Part shown: in pieces, positions 54,324 to 64,000 of the stretch
Position numbering within the stretch: position 1 is the first letter of the stretch
Layout: each line of letters opens with the position of its first letter
Source: Hyaloperonospora brassicae
Taxonomy: Eukaryota > Oomycota > Peronosporomycetes > Peronosporales > Peronosporaceae
Direction of reading: 5' to 3'
NCBI GenBank assembly: GCA_947650285.1
Contig: CANTFL010000214.1
Span: 27,169-91,168, forward strand
Length of the DNA: 64,000 nt
Position numbers and translations under genes: made by a program
Notes under the pieces: model-generated
What the model saw: only the letters and a program-made list of their open reading frames with translations
The model's database searches: none
Told to the model about the DNA's origin: nothing

Positions 54324-57300
54324 ATGCATATTATAGGATTGAAAAACAAGAGGGGCTGACACTATACATACGTATTACTCTTCCTTTTATCGATCCTTTG
54401 CACAAGCACAACCAACACTACTTACGGTAGCAGAAAAGTGCTTAAATCATTCTCTATAAAAAGATATGCATTTGGAGGGAAAAGGAGAGGGCTTCAATAG
54501 CAAAAGCATATAGTAATAATTTATCGTATCAGCTTATGTAATATCTACGAGAACAAATATGCACTACAGCGAATTGCACTCTACGCCTCGCTGTTTCAGT
54601 ATTCGTTGGTTTAAACTAGGGTGGTTTGATGGTCGACTTTAATCCCATTTGTAGATGAAAGTATCTGTGTACGGCATGTCCCTCTTATAGGTGATCAATA
54701 TGCCTATTATATGACACTGCCAACAACGGTGTAATCAAGCTAGCATGTGGCAATAATGTCATTTTCTTGTATTCTATTCCATTACAGCAATGGTATAACC
54801 TTTTGTCCTCAAAACAACTCTTATTCGCCGACGAAAAATCTCTTGACGGCTGTACCGCCGCGAATAAGCAACACATACGGATACAGATTTCGAGGAAAGA
54901 CCTGCGTGACAAGAGCTTGACCAAAAAATAAAAACTATATAGAGGATGAGAAGTGACGATGCAGCAACGGCCACGAACAGATCAAAAATTGATAGCGAAT
55001 GCTGCGTTCATTTCACATCGTGATTGATTGTTGTATGTCTTAGGTCAAGCAAGGTACAGTAGCTGAACACGAGTATGGATGAGGTCGTTGATGTTACGTC
55101 CAGTGGAAACCCTCAATATGCGTGCATTTCGGCTTGGTGCAAGCCACATTGAAGTTTTTTGTCGCACGCACTCGGAGATTATATCTCGACCCGGCGTCTC
55201 CTCTGCTTAAGCTGAGGCGACGGTGTTTTGGCCAGTCAGTTGGACAGCTAATACTTGATGAGCGTGCTGTGTGCTTCATGATAATCACTACAACTTCAGG
55301 TCCACGAGGATCGTTCCGATTGTTCGACAGAAAGCTTTGAACGTAGTTGCTGTCGCCAATTCAAAAAGCCCGCGCAGAACTTGATTTTTTCTGTTTACCG
55401 ACTTCCGGAACATAGCGAGAACGAATAACAACGAAAGCGTAACGCAGTGAAGGATCGTTTTGTATTGACACCAATTGACACTCACACACGCTCTTTTTCG
55501 GAGAACTTGCGCCTCACTGCCGTACATCAGGCAAAACCATTCCGGCACCAATCGAGAGATAGAAAACAACAAAAATGCAAAATGATCGCGGTCTTTATTG
55601 CTTATGCGCACGCTTCCTTCTGTGTACGTGCAAGTGTGTCAACACATGCAACTGCGAGTGTAAGCTGGGGTAGGAGCCGCTTACTGATCTTCATGACCCA
55701 GATAGATCTTTCGCTAGATCTCTCGCTCCTGGTTCTGCTCCAGTGTGTCCTCTATGAAGACTCAACTATACTTCACCTTCAGATCCGCTGCTGCAAAAAC
55801 TTGGAAGTCACTCACTAGATTTTCAAGCGAGGAGGTTGGTCACGCGAGCAAATCGATCTTCCTTTAGCGCCGCCATTGTCCATTGCCGCCTTGTAAAGTT
55901 TTACGATCTCGATGAGCCTGTCCGTCATGTACGCACTATCTCCCATCAGTAACATCTCTTGACGAAACCGATCTTCACCTATTCGATGCATCCTTATAGC
56001 CCAATCGATGATGACGGCTCTGTGTGACAAGCTTGGCCAAGCGTAAGCATGTCGAAGTATAATCGCATCGAGGGTGGATGAGATAGGCTCCACGATCATA
56101 TTCGCGACTTTTACAACTTTGTTGTGAATGTTCTGAGGCCTGACGTGCAATTGCAAAATCTACGATTGATGTAAACGTACTGTTTTGCTAACGTCAAAGT
56201 AGCAGGTACATAGACCTTTGACGACAAGACACTGGATCCGATTGCATCATTGACAGCGAGCATAACGTCGCGCCTATTTGTCGTCCACAAAATAGACGGT
56301 AAGGCCTAGTGCTATATGGTTTTGGCTGATTGGTATTTACGAGTCGTGTCAATTTCTCTGCAACGCTGCAGCTGCTCGGTGTATCAAATAATTTGAATTT
56401 TTGTGCACTTTGTAAAGCACGAGCACTGTCGCGTTGTAAAGGATTGTAGCCGACACAATTCGACGCAGCATCAAAGGATCCGAGTTCTGGCAGTATTGTT
56501 GCATTAGATGATCGTTGGACTAAATTATTGTTTGAGAAGCAAAATCCCTGATATTTATACATGGCTGGAACAACTTTGACGTCGCAGCTTTGTATGGAAT
56601 ATTTACTACGTCGGAAGCTACGTTTTACAAGTGGAAGGTGGACGACTCATCGCCGTCAAAACGTGTCCGCACTCCAGCGCAAGTGTCCGCAAAGAAACTG
56701 CGGGCTAATTGACACTCGATCGATTTTAATCAATCTCTTACTATTGTAAAGCAGAAAAAGTACGCAGGGGATACTTCGATTGATCAGCAGTAGGTTTGAG
56801 TGCTTTTGCGGAATATGGGTACTGTGGCATCACGCTTCAGTCTGCATAGGATAGAAAGCGATTTGTTTCGGAGAAAGATTGAAAGTGATAGTATGACATA
56901 TTGCGACAATTGTTCGCCCATCTTCCACGCCAACAAGCAACGACGCTTTTAGTCACCATGAGGAAACGGATCACTAGGCAATCGAAGAGGGTTCTGACAA
57001 CCGATTGTCGGTATAGGTGAGCAATATGTTTGTATCACGTGCACCACGTGGTCTTCATGCTAATGGGTGCGGCTTCATCCGGTGTCTGGCTAGCGTGGGG
57101 CATTCCTTACAAGGGGCTGTCCGCTACGATAGCATAGTCGGCTCTTAATACGCTGGACCCACAGTCGAATACGTCGAGCGTACGCTGACTCATCATAAAG
57201 CGCTAACGAAAGAAGGATATGAGTATTGTAAGTATGATGAGTTCTCAACCGGCAATGAACGCCTTTAACACTAATGATCGGGTGTCACTGTTTGAGATCA

Positions 57301-59289
57301 ATGATGTTGCGAGATTGCGATTTAGCGATGCTAGCGGCATCGCAAGTGAAGCTATGCATATGGCAAGATTTTTGTGACTCCTGGAAACGGATCTTCAGCA
57401 GCGCTTTTATTAGTGTACACGTCAGTTTGAATGTAAAATGCTGACGGACGACCTTTGATGGACTGCGGTGCGATTACGTGCGCCATCTTGCTTTTTGTTA
57501 CGCTTGACTAAAACGATGAAGCAAGACGTATCGACACCATTTTTTGCCATTTGGATTTGTAGTCAAATATCTTTACTCACAGACAGGGGAATCACACTTC
57601 CAGGTACTGAAGAAAATAGCGTGTTAATTTGGGCAATAGCAAATTGCTGCCGTCTGCGGGTGAGCATGTCGTATTCCTCGCCACCGATCGCGTACTTTGA
57701 TGAAAAGTGCCTAAGGTTAACTGATTCTACAGATAACATTTCATACCATTGACGACGCTGCACAACCACGATTGCTCGAAGTCGTAAACATCTAGTAACT
57801 GAGAGCAGGAAGCAGTCGACGTAATATTGACAGTTTTAGCAGTATCCATTCAAGCGGTAGCGATTGTATGCAACGTATACATGGCGATGAACCTGCACGA
57901 ATGATAAAAAGTATGGAAAACTTGACTGATTTTGGGTCATCGCAGTCATCCCCGAGCACAGCTACGCTCTTTCAAATAAAGCAGAGGTTCTCTTCAGTTA
58001 ACGCTCGAAGAGCTATCAGATATTGGTGAAGACGTTCATGGTTAGCTTAACTTCGCTGAGCATCGTTTGGATGAACGCAAGTATGAGATAAACGGGTTTG
58101 TTTGTAGATGGGGAATCAAACATCCGACACATTGCAAAAGTGTCTTCGCGAGGTCTAGCATTGCTGTACCAGACTACCGTGTGCAGTACTGTCAGGCGTC
58201 GCTAGCCCGATTAAGGAGATCGAAACAAAGACGTCGCTAGCGTTTTGAGATAAAAGCGTTATTGGTGGTCTTGCCGCTCCGGTCAACTACTCCGTGAGCA
58301 ATCTCGTCGCGCCGATTTTCGGGCTCGCGTTTACAAGAAACACTCTCCTGTCTGAGAGCTTATACAGCAACAGGAGCGAAATGAGTGACAATGCCGATAA
58401 TTGTGGGCTAGCACGGAAAAAAGGGCTATGATAGTTAAGGTGGTTGTGGGTAAGGAAGAGGGTCTGATTGTGCAAACAAGACAAACACGAGCAATCTGCT
58501 ACCTCGTGTACCTCCTCCTTGCTCATCGCCTGCGCGTGGTAGGGAGAAGAACTCTGCGTTATCACGGTATAAGGTGATCAGTGACTGTATATTTAGATGC
58601 GGCATATTTGTACTGCACGTGATTTAGTGTACAATCTTCTGCGTCAGGCTGTGTAGCTGAGCTACCTTGGCTTTAATCACAGGAAGACCTAAAGGCTAAA
58701 AGATCCACTTCGTTCTACGGAGATAAGCGGACGACCAAAGGTCTACTTAGTTCTATGGAAATAAGTAAGCTCAAACTCAGAGAGTCACACAAGCTCGTTG
58801 AGCTTTTTAGTCCTTGTTCAAGATACTAGTGATTTGGAGAGTAATAGTCCCACACGACAGCTACTGCCCAAAATATAGGTCTTATAATGTGCTCTGACTC
58901 ATGATGTACCTCGCACAACTTAACCGGTTGTAACCGACGAACAACCCCTCACAGGCTGCCCGATAGAGTCGTCGGAATGTTGACGATCTTTCTGCAGAAT
59001 GCAAGTGCACCGGTGCACATGTATCTGCGTGGGCTGGCTCATCGCGACTAGTTAGTACAATGTTTGTCACCGATGTGAAAGGAATGAGATTAAGCTGAGG
59101 GATTTGTCTTATCTAACTGCACTGCGAGTGTGAGCAGTCTGAATACCCCAACCAGAACATTATTTCCATAGTCTGGGGACATTCCTTTGTCAGCACCGAT
59201 GTGGTCAGACGCGTTCGAGAGCAGTGAGGTGACCACGGCTGTGGCACGGAAAATTACGCAGGGCTGGAACGAGTTGCAGGGAAGAAGTG
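54324..59289. other. Long gene-poor stretch; nothing firmly recognised
   Basis: About 5 kb without a recognisable gene. The longest frames are 55447-55818 plus (123 codons), 56156-55815 minus (113 codons) and 56562-56194 minus (122 codons). The two minus frames are adjacent and may belong to one decayed gene or element, but no family motif was seen. Confidence 0.4.
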
Positions 59290-59554
59290 CATTGCTGAGA
59301 CGGACATTTGCTCGCTTGGAATGATTCGCTTTGAGCTGTTTCACGAGCGATTTGGCACGGCAATGGAACGATACACCATTCTTCGCGATACTCGAGACAC
59401 CAATTTCCCTACTGACCTCCACGCGGTTATGGGATGTCGCGAGGTCAGAGATGCGATTGGCAAGTTGTTGAGAAACGACCCGAGCGCGCGGCCAACGGCC
59501 GATGCAGTCGTCCAGTGGGACAAATGGTATACGAATGGAGTCTTGACTAATTAA
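59290..59554 (+). pseudogene. Protein-kinase C-lobe remnant
   Basis: From about 59291 the plus strand reads AETDICSLGMIRFELFHERF, GTAMERYTILRDTRD, VRDAIGKLLRNDPSARPTAD and AVVQWDKW. This is the end of a kinase domain: the D(I/V)xSLGxxxFEL helix of subdomain IX and the RxDPxxRPxAxEVL block of subdomain XI. The text resembles eIF2alpha-kinase-like (PEK/GCN2) sequences. The ATP-binding and catalytic lobes were not found upstream, where frames are broken, so this is a fragment. Confidence 0.5.
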
Positions 59555-61409
59555 AAACTGTGAATATTGTGCGATCACTGCGCACCTGGATATGGTCGGA
59601 GCCACGACTGATATACATACTTAGTACCAGGTATTGACTACGTCATGGCTAATGCCGGTGAGACGATCGTTCCGACCCCGTGTTCGTCGAAGCTGGAAAC
59701 CGCAATGGAGCACTGTGTTGGCGAGAATGGCGACGATCGACGCTTGCCGATTTGTGTTATGTTCAAGCAAGATTGCGACGTGATAGCCGGGGCGCAGAAT
59801 AAAAGGCTAAGATCAAGACGTGTGGACTGCACATGAAGAACGAAGGAGTGACAACATTGTCATGTGAATTGGACCCACAGGGGGCCCTCGCAGATGGGAA
59901 TATTAGTGACGTAGAAGGTGCTGTGATCGTGGGATCGAAGGTCCCAATAGAGGGCAAATGGTGCATCGTGTGGACACGATTGGTTATAGCTTGCAATCAC
60001 GTGGGCTGGGGGAACGAGACCGAGTGTACTAGTTCGACCGGAGTCCGAGCATAGACCCGTCCTGCTTGAAGTGGATGCGACGTTTGTTTGGCGAGTCGAT
60101 CGTGTGACGAGGCTTTGCGTATCCGTAGTAATGCGTGCTGCTCGCAACATCGTCTTGCAAGCTAATTCAAGGCTGTATGAATGCGCCCAAGATTTTGTCG
60201 GTCGGAAGCGACCCGCCCGTTCCAAACATCGTACAAGCACGCCTAATGTAACCCAACTCTGATCCAATGCGTTACTAGAAAGGAAGCTGTAGTGCTGAGA
60301 TGAAGCCGTTTGGAGGAGAATCTCAAGCACGGGTATATAAATGGCCTATTTCCTAACTTTCCTTCCGCTCTCGAATCGCAGTCGTCACGGTGCTCACGAG
60401 TCAAACAAGGATAATTCTGTTTGTCGTGATCGTGAAAAGCGCTTCAATGACTTGACACAGCACCAGCCAGCGAAGTAACGTTTGTTTTGTACAATATATG
60501 GCTTCACCTCTGTCGTCCACTCTATGAGTGAACGTGAAAGCGTACGCGGCGATACCAATCGTGGGAGCGCGTCGGAAAAAGTGTCTAAGGTAGCTTGGTG
60601 GATCGCAAGCTTCACGACGAATGCATTCCATCACGACACTTTTTAGACTCGATAAAAGCGTCACAAACAGTCAAGTCAAAGAGCACGCACATCCAGCATC
60701 CAAACGGTTTGCATGGGACCGCAAACTAACGCGCTTGTGGAAGAAGGCACGCTTGTACAAGGGTGTATGATAGTCGGATGTACATTGTCTTTAACGCTGC
60801 CCATGCCTCTCGGTCCTGCTTATGAATATTCTACACCTTCATTGTGAGTTTTTCTATTCTTTGTCCTATTTTTCTTCGCCTTTTTGGCTGTCGGGACCGT
60901 CTTGAATTTGCTTGATGACGTCCGTCCGCTCTCCAAGTATATACGTTCGTTAGTACCGGGTTCCAGCGAAGTACCCTCGAAACTATTTCAATTCTTGAGA
61001 CGTTTTTTGGTCAAAACAGGGTGTTTAAATTTGCAGTCGCCTATTGAAGCAGGCCTGTGCTTTACCCTTACACCGAGTGAGAACTTCTAGTAAGGTATGT
61101 CAGCGAGAAAGCTAGAAGAGAAGCAATGTCGGAATCGATTTGCTTCTGAAAACGAAGGCGCGGTAAATAGCTGTCAACTTCTTTCTGCGAATGTTGACTC
61201 GACACGAGTAAGAATTTTGACTACGAGTGTGAAGTCAAACTGTAGAAATTGTTGGATTTCATGTAGTCTTACTTCTTCTGGATACGAGCTATCAGACTCA
61301 CCTACGACCTGTTCCAAGCTCACACGCATCAACGACTCCAGCATATATCGCTTGCGAAAGCCAAATCCGAGAACGTTCTTGGCGTACCTACCCGTCGGTG
61401 AATGAGAGG
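59555..61409. other. No gene firmly recognised
   Basis: Plus frames at 59645-59836, 59833-60054 and 60071-60262 and a minus frame at 60664-60401 (87 codons, RREACDPPSYLRHFFRRAP) are open but unrecognised. At 60332-60339 tatataaa is followed by a C/T-rich tract, a promoter-like arrangement without an obvious gene downstream. A minus frame at 61476-61174 overlaps the end of the effector gene in another phase. Confidence 0.35.
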
Positions 61410-62951
61410 TCATTTGGTCCTTCGACGCTTCGACGCTGAATTGCTGTTCGCCTCCGGCGTCATTTGACGCAAGCAAGACTCCACCGCCCCCAATATATTT
61501 TCACGTAAGTCAGACTCTACCGCCTCTGACGTCTTTTGACTTAAGTAAGACTCGACATCAATCTTGGTAGGAAAGTGACGATTCCGTAAATTACCGTATG
61601 CACGAAATGTGTCCGTCGCCACGTTTGTGAAACCCCTTTTGGCGTATTGGGAAAGTCGCAGCAAGTCATAGACAACGTCCATGTCTTTTCCATTCTCCAG
61701 CGCGCCTTTCCCAGGCTCGTTCTGCACTTTCCGCAGCAAGTGTTCCACTAGCGCTTTCTGCACTTCAACCAGCCTCTTCCTGGTCGGGTTTTCTCCTAGT
61801 ATTGTCAAAGACCCCGATATAGCTTTCGCAAGCTCGGCCTCACTACCATACTGGCCCAAAAGCTTCTCGACCTGTTCAGAAGGTTCAGTAATTTCAAGGC
61901 GGATCAATTCTCTGATACGGGTACCGGGCATACCTGCGCCAATTATTGCCTTTCCACCTTTGTCCACAGTCCCCCCTACCGGTCCAGTGTCGTGCATGTG
62001 TTTCTTGTGTAGGCGGCCCATCGGACCCGCCTTGCGCTGATACTTCTTGTCGTTCTTAGAATTCTCATGATGCAGTGCAAGATGTTCGTCGTGCGCGTTC
62101 AGGTTCTTGCTGTTCATGTCTCCCATTCTCATACCGTTGGGTTTCAGAAAGCCAGCAGCACCAATCGGTCGACCCTTGTTTATCCGTCTCGTGAGCATCT
62201 CAGACTCTAACGTTGTTGCTCCAATTTTGCTGCTCTCATCCGTCTTAAGTTTCGACAAAGCACGCGCAAGAGTGGCTTCGTCACCATAGATACGCACTAA
62301 CACGTCCAGCAGCGTGTAACTTTTCGAATAATCTGCGTTCCATTGTTTGACGAGACTTGCCATGGAGGTCAATGTCGAAGTGTGGAACATCACAGGATTC
62401 TCTAGAGCGTGCTTGATGGGCTCAACAATTCTTCCCATTGCAGGATCTTGCATGCTAGACGCCGCCAGCATCTTCGGTGATCCACTCGCCTGCTTTGTCC
62501 CAGAAAACCGAATCGGATTCACCATGTCGCGTAGGCCATCCGGTCGTTCTCTAAGCCCCATTGTTACCTTTTCATGCTGGTTTTTTAGCCATTGAGCATA
62601 GCTCAACGAAGGGGAGCCACCGAATGGGTTTAATCGTGCTAGCGCTTTTCTAGCTGGCGCTCCGTCGGCAATGGCGGGCGACATCCCCAACGTTAGCCAC
62701 CCTGCCTCACCTGCGAGCGCTTTGAGCGACGAGGGAAGCTCACTTGGTAACGGCGCCCTCTCTTCGCCTTCCGCGATGTTGTTTGCTTGCGGCAGCCGAT
62801 GGTCGTGGACGGCGTTGTGGTCACCGACGTGAGAAGGACCAGGTGTCAAGCGGTCGACTTGTGCCATCTTGGCACCGGCGACTTCCGAGTAGCTCGGGGT
62901 ACGCAGAATGATCGCAGCAGCTGCGAGGAGCTCGAGCGACCGAAGGCGCAT
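61410..62951 (-). CDS. Secreted RxLR-class effector with dEER and WY-type repeats
   Basis: The frame is open from 63098, but the ATG at 62951 is preferred because it begins a signal peptide (MRLRSLELLAAAAIIL ... SEVAGA); this gives 513 residues. After the cleavage region comes HDHRLPQ, an RxLR-like variant, and EGEER, a dEER motif, at the usual distance. Two helical modules with the WY/LWY pattern follow: KQWNADY...VRIYGDEATLARALSKLK (about 195-265) and VEKLLGQYGSEAELAKAIS (about 350-440). The C-terminus has three 12-residue repeats (VESYLSQKTSEA, VESDLRENILGA, VESCLRQMTPEA) and ends SKRRRTK, a possible nuclear signal. Such proteins are delivered into plant cells and alter immunity; the target of this one is unknown. 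A canonical RxLR is absent. Confidence 0.82.
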   Translation of the reverse strand: MRLRSLELLAAAAIILRTPSYSEVAGAKMAQVDRLTPGPSHVGDHNAVHDHRLPQANNIAEGEERAPLPSELPSSLKALAGEAGWLTLGMSPAIADGAPARKALARLNPFGGSPSLSYAQWLKNQHEKVTMGLRERPDGLRDMVNPIRFSGTKQASGSPKMLAASSMQDPAMGRIVEPIKHALENPVMFHTSTLTSMASLVKQWNADYSKSYTLLDVLVRIYGDEATLARALSKLKTDESSKIGATTLESEMLTRRINKGRPIGAAGFLKPNGMRMGDMNSKNLNAHDEHLALHHENSKNDKKYQRKAGPMGRLHKKHMHDTGPVGGTVDKGGKAIIGAGMPGTRIRELIRLEITEPSEQVEKLLGQYGSEAELAKAISGSLTILGENPTRKRLVEVQKALVEHLLRKVQNEPGKGALENGKDMDVVYDLLRLSQYAKRGFTNVATDTFRAYGNLRNRHFPTKIDVESYLSQKTSEAVESDLRENILGAVESCLRQMTPEANSNSASKRRRTK

Positions 62952-63398
62952 CTTTAGATCAATGTTTAGCTGCTTCAGAGGCGGGTAGTCGAATGAGTTG
63001 TGACCGATGCTACGACTCATTGGGCCACCCGATGTCTGTGGCCGGCCACATAATGTCTCATTGCGGCGTCCAGCAGAGGCGACCAACAGCTGATTCACAA
63101 CGCGTGTGTCAAGGGACCGCTTAAGTGCAGAACGTGCAGTGGCCTTTGTACTGGTTCGTGGCTTGAAGTACCGGCGACGTCACTGGGATGCCCTGTTTTT
63201 GTGTCTCTGAAAAAAGACATGTTCTGATCAGACACGTTTTTGGCTTTGGCTTGTTGGAAACTGCTCGTCTCGCATTTGCCATTCCCAGGGTGCTGGACAC
63301 AGCTTTCGATCGGGGTTTACTAGGTCACGAATAGGATAGAACTCGTAAGAAAGGTTTCCTTCCCCGCTGCAACTACCTTGGTCAACCAAAGCGCCAAC
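62952..63398. other. Effector upstream region
   Basis: This 447-bp gap lies between the effector start and a Gypsy LTR and should contain the effector promoter. The reading frame stays open to 63098 without a second signal peptide. No initiator was fixed. Confidence 0.35.
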
Positions 63399-63791
63399 TG
63401 TAACGGGGCAGCCCGTTACATGGAAGTGTCACTTTAAAAGAAAGTGACAACAAAGAATATTAAGTGAATATTCTTTAAACAATATCACCGAAGCGGTGAT
63501 ATTGAAGGGTCGACCAAAGAGTCTGCTCATTGGTTGATATCGTGATGATATCAACCCACCAATCGCCGCAGGACGCGCGCAATGAGTGGTGACGAGACGT
63601 CACCATACACTCAGTTATATTAACATAATTAAGTCAGGTTAAACAGAGAGACAGTAGCAAAAAGACTTAATTATATTAATACAACAATTTTACTTTCTCC
63701 TTATCCTACGCTTCCTCGTTCGCCTCGTGTACGTCTGTCGGGGCACCCGAAACCCTTGCGTTAAGTTCACGCAAGGGTGTGCCCCGTTACA
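63399..63791 (+). repeat. Complete Gypsy LTR, 393 bp
   Basis: It starts TGTAACGGGGC and ends GCCCCGTTACA, perfect 11-bp terminal inverted repeats with TG...CA ends. Inside are further small palindromes (aatatt pairs at about 63450-63475, tgatatcgtgatgatatca at 63533-63551, acccttgcg/cgcaagggt near the end). It is the left LTR of the element whose gag begins at 63836. Confidence 0.88.
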
Positions 63792-63793
63792 TC

Positions 63794-63802
63794 TGGTAGC
63801 AC
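63794..63802 (+). other. Primer-binding-like site
   Basis: TGGTAGCAC follows the LTR after two bases and resembles the TGGTA-type site complementary to initiator methionine tRNA. The same ctggtagca word follows the LTR at 53667. Confidence 0.6.
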
Positions 63803-63835
63803 TTTGTAGTCCTTCCAAGGACCACAACATCCAAC

Positions 63836-64000
63836 ATGAACATGTTGGATGATGAAGAGACCTTTCACGCCACGCGTGAAGGGTTTACCCATTTGAGTGA
63901 CATCGAATGGGGTGCGGTAGAACGAATGAGTTCTACCGTAGGCGAGTTCGCCATTAGCGCCATGTTGGAGTCTCTAGACAGAGACCAACAACATGCCGCT
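63836..64000 (+). CDS. Gypsy gag, N-terminal part (cut by window end)
   Basis: The frame from the ATG at 63836 reads MNMLDDEETFHATREGFTHL and stays open for 55 codons to the window end. Its place 44 bases after an LTR and primer-binding-like site makes it the gag start of a Ty3/Gypsy element. No stop or frameshift is visible, unlike every other retroelement piece in the window. Confidence 0.7.
   Translation, partial: MNMLDDEETFHATREGFTHLSDIEWGAVERMSSTVGEFAISAMLESLDRDQQHAA

Noticed and set aside
55447..55818. Plus-strand frame with an internal hydrophobic start (MIAVFIAYAHASFC) as a secreted peptide
   Set aside because: The hydrophobic start is internal, the rest has no recognisable domain, and the region is full of decayed sequence.
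62952..63098. Upstream start of the effector at 63098
   Set aside because: The 49 extra residues are not a signal peptide and would bury the one that begins at 62951.
1..64000. tRNA and rRNA genes
   Set aside because: None was recognised on either strand by eye; a tRNA scan would be decisive.

Overview
The window is nuclear DNA from an oomycete, most likely the Peronosporales (Phytophthora and downy mildew lineage). The signs are a secreted protein with a dEER motif and WY-type helical repeats (an RxLR-class effector), Ty3/Gypsy and Ty1/Copia families of oomycete type, a myosin carrying a PX tail, and compact genes with introns of 57-123 bp. The layout is a gene island set in a transposon desert.

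Left desert, 1-28057. A badly decayed Ty3/Gypsy element lies on the minus strand from about 22450 down to about 4497: an LTR-like block, a TGG-type primer-binding-like site, an acidic gag start, then recognisable reverse transcriptase and RNase H boxes, and finally an integrase C-terminus with a chromodomain. Between RNase H and the integrase end sits an array of about 9.4 near-identical units of 1092-1095 bp (5168-15398). The 3' end of the element, including one unit, is repeated in opposite orientation at 1-1716, so two Gypsy ends converge on a 2.8-kb spacer. The whole left block is very rich in GATC. From 22889 to 27738 come fragments of Ty1/Copia elements, LTR pieces and a possible TIR element with a CTG/TTG repeat.

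Gene island, 28058-46427. Six spliced or intact genes and one motorless tail paralogue are packed with intergenic gaps as short as 77 bp. In order they are a THO1/SARNP-like mRNA-export protein (+), a 1469-residue PX-tailed myosin (+), a tail-only paralogue of that myosin in convergent orientation (-), a GH2 beta-mannosidase in five exons (-), a syntaxin-16/Tlg2-like Qa-SNARE in four exons (+), a TANGO6/Rtp1-like HEAT protein in two exons (+) and a mitochondrial-type pyruvate dehydrogenase kinase in five exons (-). The myosin, its PX paralogue and the SNARE all bear on membrane traffic; the others look like ordinary housekeeping genes. Exon structures were worked out from reading frame, GT/AG sites and family motifs, and the exon sums are all whole numbers of codons.

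Right desert, 46428-64000. It holds a possible Rogdi-like gene remnant, dispersed retroelement blocks, minisatellites, two long perfect hairpins, two Gypsy reverse-transcriptase fragments of different age joined to an LTR, and a kinase C-lobe remnant. An RxLR-class effector gene with a basic C-terminal tail lies at 61410-62951 (-). The window ends in the left LTR and open gag start of another, better preserved Gypsy element (63399-64000).

The features that most deserve follow-up are the 1.09-kb array with its inverted partner, the tail-to-tail pair of PX-myosin and motorless tail gene, and the effector with its three 12-residue C-terminal repeats.
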